A DNA stretch of 64,000 nt from Amborella trichopoda (taxonomy: Eukaryota; Streptophyta; Magnoliopsida; Amborellales; Amborellaceae). Where the stretch lies: the NCBI RefSeq assembly GCF_000471905.2, contig NW_006498549.1, positions 1,658,714-1,722,713 of the forward strand, in the 5' to 3' direction. This document shows, piece after piece, positions 58,892 to 64,000 of this stretch; within the stretch, counting starts at the first letter, position 1, and each line of letters opens with the position of its first letter. Made by a program: the position numbers and the translations under genes. A model generated the notes under the pieces. The model did no database searches. It saw only the letters and a list, made by a program, of their open reading frames with translations, and had not been told where the DNA came from.

Positions 58892-59543
58892 GTAACAAAA
58901 CTGGTTTTCTCATCTTAGGGTTCTTTTAAAAAATGATGACAGCAGACGTGACATTTATACCCATTATTTCAAATGAAACACCCTGCTTCTTTTGAATGTC
59001 TACACTGTGTTGTATATTAATTCTCACCTCGCTCTCAAGCATGCCTGGTGTACATTCATCTTCCAATTCTTTTCGAAAATGATACCGGTACCCCTTTTTG
59101 TAGACATGACATTCATATACCCATTTCTCAAGTGAAACCAGACCACAATTAAGATATTCTATGAAATTAAGATTTTGATTCCTTAGAATTCTAATTTAGA
59201 ATTAGAATTGAATTTAACAATTGAAGGATCTTTGATTTGATTCAGGTTCAAAGAAGGATTTTTTAGACTACTAAGTAGTGTATTTTATTCTCCCTTGTAC
59301 ATATCTGTTATGCATTCAATTTAAGAAATCAACATGCAGGGAACCTGAACTGGCATATGCATGTGTTTTACGCTTCTTTATTTGGGATGAACATTTGGCC
59401 TAATACCATGATTCTCACCCATGAATCAGACAATGGCCTTTTCACAGCATCAGAGTTCATTTCTTGTCAATCTTTGGTATCATTTCCTTCCAAATGTTTA
59501 TTATGCTTTTTGAATATGTTCATTTTTTTTCCCAATTTTGCAG
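58892..59543 (+). other. Intron between helicase exons E and F
   Basis: 652 bp, GT-AG, T-rich, ending TTTTGCAG. A local inverted word AATTCTAATTTAGAATTAGAATT lies near 59185. No inserted element is recognised. Confidence 0.65.
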
Positions 59544-59712
59544 TGGGGGACGCAATGTTTCTGAGCAATAGAGTCCTCAGGGCACAGACCCCTTGAAGGT
59601 GCAAGCCTCAACCAAAACTGACAATGGCATTGCATCAAAGGTTTCTGATGACCACAAAAAGAAAATCCAGGCTGCTAAAGAGAGATTTCTTGCTCGGAAG
59701 GGAAAGAAATAG
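59544..59712 (+). pseudogene. Helicase exon F: C-terminus, with premature stop
   Basis: Joined to exon E it continues the KLSGG motif, then meets an in-frame TAG at 59569-59571. Beyond it the same frame stays open for 46 codons, ending AAKERFLARKGKK and TAG (59710-59712), which is the conserved basic C-terminus of DEAH4-like proteins (..AARERFLARKG.K). The surviving end shows that the stop is a point change in an otherwise recognisable exon. Confidence 0.78.
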
Positions 59713-60540
59713 TGGTCGTCTGCCGTCTCCAATTTATGCATTAAAAGTGGATCAAGTGCTTGTAAATAACAGTGCTCTAGTGGCCTCATATCCCATGTAC
59801 TAATAACAAGTCCTCGAAGTTTTTCTAAATGCTGCAGCAAAAAGAAAGTAAAAAAGGAGAGAATTTGTGAACCACACCTAAAATATTGGCTATTAAACAT
59901 TTCATCGTTTATCAAGTCACACCTAGTTATAACATATTGTGGTCCTATTCATTTCTCAGCCATCTGAAGATTGAGAATGTATCCAGCGTTTATTTTTAAA
60001 GCTGAAACTCGGGGCGTCTACACTCTGAAATAGGGCGCACCAGTAAATGCATTTAAAAATTATATGGTTTAAAATAACCAAAGTACCCATGAAAGTTTAG
60101 GGGTATTTGGCTTTTCTAAATTATAAGAAACAATTTTTTATAATATTTTTATCATGTATGTTGTATTCTAAAGTATTATAAAGATAAGGATGCTCCAAAT
60201 TTCACATTAATCTGATCTATACAAAGAATAAAGAATAAAATATTGAGACGAACATTCGACCAAGATATGGATAGTTTAGTGTATGGTTATTGTTTGAAAA
60301 ATGTAGTGTTCATATATAAAAAATATATACAATGGGACTATTTACTTTTTTGATAGGAGGTCACAATTATCATGACCGTTGGATTTGAAATTTGGTGGTT
60401 GAGGATATGTCATTTTTTGAGCACAAGATCCAAAATATTTTCTTGAATGTTGTTCCACTTTCATTTATTGGATTTTTCATCTAATGAGTAAAAGTGATTT
60501 GTGATCTCATTGTATAAAAAATAAGTAGTCTCATAGGATA
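59713..60540. other. Stretch downstream of the helicase
   Basis: Probable 3' flank of the helicase gene. AT-rich, no gene or clear repeat. An exact poly(A) signal could not be assigned. Confidence 0.5.
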
Positions 60541-61140
60541 CAATCGCAGCCGGGAACGAGAATCAAACAGGAGGGTAAAAAGAGCAAGATCAATCTAAGA
60601 ATAAATAAGGGCATAGAAAGAGTAAGAGGAGGCTAAGAATCAAGAAATTGAAGGAGTGGGGATGCCAAGAACCAAACAATCGTAGTAGGGGACGAGAATC
60701 AAGAGAGAGAAAGTGGGGATAAGGAGATGGAGAGGGAGAGACGAGTCAAGAAGAGGAAGGTCGACCAGGAGGCGGATGGAGCTGATGCGTTGTAGAAGAG
60801 GAGGATCAGTGGGTGGAATTTTCATGAGGATTGTTTCGAGTTCGCCCTCGTCTTTCCCTCTCAAGAAGAGCAAGATTAGGCCAAGAATCAAGAAGTTCAT
60901 GAAACATGGGCACAGAAAGAGCAAAATCAAGCCACGAATCAAGAAATTGATGAACTAAGCACACAAAGAGCAAGAGGAGGCCAAGAATCAAGAATTTGAA
61001 GCTGAAGCAGAGAGAGAGGAGGCCAAGAACCAAGCAATCGCAGCAGGAGACGAGAACCAAGAGAGAGAAAGTGGGGATCAGGAGATGAGAGAGGGAGAGA
61101 GGAGTCAAGAAGGCGGGGCGGTGATTCCTGAGTTAGAGAG
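60541..61140. repeat. Purine-rich block with internal duplications
   Basis: A unit of about 100 bp at 60653-60760 (AAGAACCAA[A/G]CAATCG..., GAGAATCAAGAGAGAGAAAG...) recurs at about 61016-61115, 360 bp downstream. Between them, AGAGCAAGATTAGGCCAAGAATCAAGAA-like phrases repeat four or five times. Several frames are open by composition alone. Confidence 0.75.
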
Positions 61141-61150
61141 GATTTTTTAG

Positions 61151-61450
61151 CAATCAAAAGCTCAGCATCGGTGTTTGGTCAGATTGGTGGATATGGTCCA
61201 GGAAGGAAGGAGAGATGTTGAGCTCTCGGATTTGCTCAGAAACCTGTAATTGGAGTCGAACTGCTTAACCAACGAGTTGGAGATCCTCACGCGTCAATTG
61301 GAGGAAGCAACAGGGGCAGGGCAAAATGACCAACCAACGTGGAAGGTGCCAACCTTGAGCCTCAAGAACCCTATTTCGATTCCCCATTTTGATCCTAGCT
61401 TTTTCTACTATGTGCAAGACAATTCGACTGTGAATCTTTGTTTGATATAA
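61151..61450 (+). pseudogene. Possible exon of an unrecognised coiled-coil gene
   Basis: After an acceptor-like ATTTTTTAG (ends 61150) one frame reads QSKAQHRCLVRLVDMVQEGR, then RDVELSDLLRNL, a TAA, then LESNCLTNELEILTRQLEEA and a region ending IPHFDPSFFYYV. Apart from the single stop the text looks like real protein: a leucine-rich heptad pattern suggests a coiled coil, then a proline-rich tail. I do not recognise the family. It may be one exon of a decayed gene, or chance. Confidence 0.35.
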
Positions 61451-62518
61451 GGAATTCTTTTGATTCTGAAATCCATATCCTTCAATTCATAGAGACCACC
61501 CTCCTGTGTCAGTAGCACGAAATATGGCCATTCTTTTCTATAATCCATTTGCCTTGCATGAAGAAGCGACAACCCTCTCCCCCTCTCTGTCTTATGTGTA
61601 TGTAGTATGGAATTGCAGCAGCAGCAGCACCGTAAACCATTTTGAATAGAATTCCTCCTTCCATTGCATGAAGTAGTTTGATTATTTTGATTTTCCTCCT
61701 TGTGTTGTGTAGAAGCAAGAAAGCAATGTAATGAAAGATCTTCAGTTTGCTACTTTACTTGATATCTCTCCCTCCTCTGCTCTGTTCTTCTCTGCATGTA
61801 GTATGATCATGAATAGGAGCAATTTTGCACACAACTTGTTAATTTTATTTTTTATATTTTTCACTTTCATAGGGTAGTCCAACATAAAAAAAAAAAAATG
61901 GAACAACTTCATTTGTAGGGTAGTTCGATGTTCGAAACCCAACACTTCTATTCCACTACTGTGTATAGTGTGGTATGATGTATAAAACTTCCAGCCACTC
62001 TATACTTATCATAATTTGCTCTTTCTTACGTCCAATTTTTCAAACATCATATTGCTATATGCTTGGAGGAAATTTTTTGCTTTTTCACTGATATGATGTT
62101 CAAAACATCGGACTATCCTATGTTATGAGTAAGTCTCAGAAGAGTGAGGAGTCCGATGTTTAACACATTAAACAACATATCACCCTCAAATAGTCTTTCT
62201 CTTAATATCATGTGGTTTCATTTTTTAAACCCAAGGGGCTAAATTAGTGTTTCGATACTGCAATTCAACCCGCGCTCTCTTGCCATTTTTCTCCCATCAT
62301 CTTTCGCTCGTTTTCTTTCACACGTCATATCTTTCCAAGCACGAGCTCTCTCTCTCTCTCTCTTCCATCAATTGCTCTCTCTCTCCACCAACTGCTCTCC
62401 CTCTCTCTCTCTCATCTTCCTCTCTTTGAGCTCCCTAGAAATGCAGACTCCTTAATGGTGTGTGTGAAAACTCTCTACAATTTCCTTGGGAAAATCCCAG
62501 CAGCATACTTTCTTGAAA
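61451..62518. other. Stretch without a recognised gene
   Basis: No gene is recognised. A CAG-type run (GCAGCAGCAGCAGCACC) lies at about 61616, a 12-base A run at about 61888, and CTCTCT runs at 62346-62413. Confidence 0.5.
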
Positions 62519-62659
62519 TCTAGTTTGAAAGTGAAAAGTGGTAGCATGAAAGCTAAGAATCCTATTTGATAAATTGTGACGCCAAAATCTAGTTTGAAAG
62601 TGAATTTGAAAGTGAAAAGTGGTAGCATGAAAGCTAATAATCCTATTTGATAAATTGTG
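62519..62659. repeat. Tandem duplication, about 60-70 bp units
   Basis: TCTAGTTTGAAAGTGAA...AATTGTGA occurs at about 62519-62579 and again at about 62588-62659; the second copy has an extra TTTGAAAGTGAA. Confidence 0.85.
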
Positions 62660-63382
62660 AGTGTTGGGAAAGTTGGAAACTGACCGTCTTAACCCCGAGA
62701 CTCAAATTTTTATTTTTCTAGTCATTCAACATTCAAATAGTTGATTAGAGGAAGTTATTTTGAAACAATCAATACTAAACCATTTATCTCGAAGACATAG
62801 TTTGATAAATTTCCCAAAGTTAAAGACATACATGAAAAAATAATGACCATACTTATCTTAAAAGCCTAAGAACTAATCTCTGATGACATACAAAATGATG
62901 ATACCATAAAAAATGCCTAAAGAACTCATCTTAACAGCTAGTATTTATCTTTGATGCCTAAAATACTTATAAATTAACCCTAAATCATAAGGATAGTAAA
63001 CATACAAAATATCAAAGCAAAAGCTTTCAAGATTTCCCAGAAGTGAGAACCCTATAAACAAACTTGCAATAACTCTGGCATAAACAAAAAGAGTGAGCTT
63101 CAAATATTTCAATGGGCAACTGGAGTGGGAGCTCACATAAAACAGAGCTTGTATGTCAGCAGGTTTCAAGTGCCTCAAAATATTAAATGTTGACACAAAA
63201 AGAATTCAATCATCGAGCCCCAATAAAAAAATATATAGCTCGGGTTAATAGCTCCACCCATAAATTGAGGGGCATAAATGAAAAACTTACATCTAAAATA
63301 AACAGTAAAATGAATATTTACAGTATCAGAAGATAAAAAAATATAATAAATTACAAATTTATTATTAGAAAATACTGAATTT
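62660..63382. other. Stretch without a recognised gene
   Basis: AT-rich with no coding or repeat signal recognised on either strand. Confidence 0.5.
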
Positions 63383-63638
63383 AACCCATTAGCTCATATG
63401 AACATATGAGCTTAATAATCCAGATTGAATCTGGATCGATCTGACGGTCATGGCTTCATTTCGTATTTTAATTTTAATATTTTTAAAAAATACGAGCCTA
63501 AAATTTCAAATTATTTGGATTCATAAAAAAAAAAAATTTAAATTAAAATACGAAATGGCGTTGTGACCTGATCGATCCAGATTTATTCTGAGCCGTTGAG
63601 CTCATATGAACACATATGTTCATATGAGCTAGTGGGCT
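63383..63638. mobile_element. Inverted-repeat element (MITE), about 256 bp
   Basis: The two halves are inverted copies: A[A/G]CCCA[T/C]TAGCTCATATGAAC at each end, then ATCTGGATCGATC and CATTTCGTATTTTAATTT inside, around an A/T centre. The ends themselves contain the palindrome GCTCATATG-AACATATGAGC. No target duplication is obvious. Non-coding. Confidence 0.72.
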
Positions 63639-63659
63639 TGGGCTAATCCGAACATTTTC

Positions 63660-63682
63660 CATATATATATATATATATATAT
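63660..63682. repeat. (AT)n microsatellite
   Basis: About eleven AT units. Confidence 0.9.
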
Positions 63683-64000
63683 GAAAAAACCTAAAAAACA
63701 CCTATAGGCGAAACACAGACTTACTATGTTCGTGACGCTTTATTGAATGGACCCGCAACTGACGGCATAAGACCAGTCAAAGAACAAAATATGTTAAGTA
63801 TAGAGTGGTCCAATATTTTATACACTAGATCGCATCATAGACATCATTGGAATGGAAATATTGGGTACAAATGCGATACTTTGATTTATTTATTTTTATA
63901 TCGTATTGCCTTATAAAAATCAAAAAATAAAAAATAAAACCACCAAAAACATTCAATTTTCCGGGAACAAAGTTAAGAAAACTAAAATAATAAGTACGTA
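63683..64000. other. Window end, no gene recognised
   Basis: AT-rich sequence with no feature I can support. Confidence 0.5.

Larger units (their letters stand above)
16883..59712 (+). pseudogene. DEAH-box RNA helicase gene (DEAH4-like), 3' half decayed
   Basis: Six exon-like segments on the + strand match, in order, the C-terminal half of a plant DEAH-box helicase closest to Arabidopsis DEAH4, recalled from knowledge rather than searched. Such proteins unwind RNA in the nucleus, often in pre-mRNA splicing. Segments: motif VI and start of the winged-helix/ratchet region (16883-17097), helical bundle (17292-17384, 23144-23267), a decayed OB-fold start (34847-34978), the VHPSCVL OB-fold segment (58726-58891) and the basic C-terminus (59544-59712). 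The first three are intact. The last three carry deletions, a frameshift and a stop, and the exon expected between 34979 and 58725 was not found. The upstream half of the gene is missing or off-window. A truncated but expressed gene cannot be excluded. Confidence 0.75.

Noticed and set aside
60640..61108. Leucine-rich - strand frames of about 100 codons
   Set aside because: They are the complement of the GA-rich duplicated block and show the same text twice; no domain.
62247..62429. Serine/leucine-rich open frame
   Set aside because: Produced by CT repeats; composition alone explains it.
1..64000. tRNA, rRNA or other structured RNA genes
   Set aside because: None with a convincing cloverleaf or conserved core was seen by eye; a covariance-model scan would be decisive.

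Overview
This is a gene-poor, repeat-rich stretch of plant nuclear DNA, very probably from a flowering plant with a large genome. The signs are several families of Ty1/copia retrotransposons, a Ty3/gypsy fragment, L1-type LINEs, a hAT transposase gene, small inverted-repeat elements with target-site duplications, and a piece of chloroplast ndhI. The host gene, with GT-AG introns, most resembles plant DEAH4-type RNA helicases. The species cannot be read from the sequence.

The only recognisable host gene is a DEAH-box RNA helicase on the + strand, spread over 16.9-59.7 kb. Three exons (16883-17097, 17292-17384, 23144-23267) are open, in phase and correctly spliced. The later exons (near 34.85 kb, 58726-58891 and 59544-59712) carry deletions, a frameshift and an in-frame stop, and at least one expected exon is missing. 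The N-terminal helicase exons are not in the window. Nearly everything between these exons is transposon sequence, so the locus looks like a helicase gene inflated by insertions, with at least its 3' half decayed.

Layout. 0-7 kb: a decayed copia element (+) interrupted at 2001-4217 by a foldback element. 7-7.5 kb: a gypsy RNase H fragment (-) and a 76-bp tandem duplication. 8.4-11.1 kb: a broken hAT transposase gene. 13.5-16.2 kb: an LTR (-) holding a 559-bp inverted-repeat element built of short palindromes. 18.5-22.2 kb: two copia remnants (-) in a helicase intron. 25.5-29.9 kb: an internally deleted copia element (+) and more LTR pieces. 29.9-30.3 kb: chloroplast DNA. 31.6-32.8 kb: an array of GGAATCG-type motifs. 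35.3-39.6 kb: a copia element (-) split by a solo LTR. 39.6-43.6 kb: another copia element (+) with a 400-bp duplication. 45.5-54.4 kb: a three-level nest, a LINE inside a solo LTR inside another LTR. 56.1-58.3 kb: the 3' part of a second LINE (+). 60-64 kb: duplicated purine-rich sequence, a possible exon of unknown identity, and an inverted-repeat element.

Insertion order can be read at three nests because removing the inserted piece plus one target-site copy rejoins the host sequence. No working transposon was found: each pol or transposase region carries stops, frameshifts or deletions.
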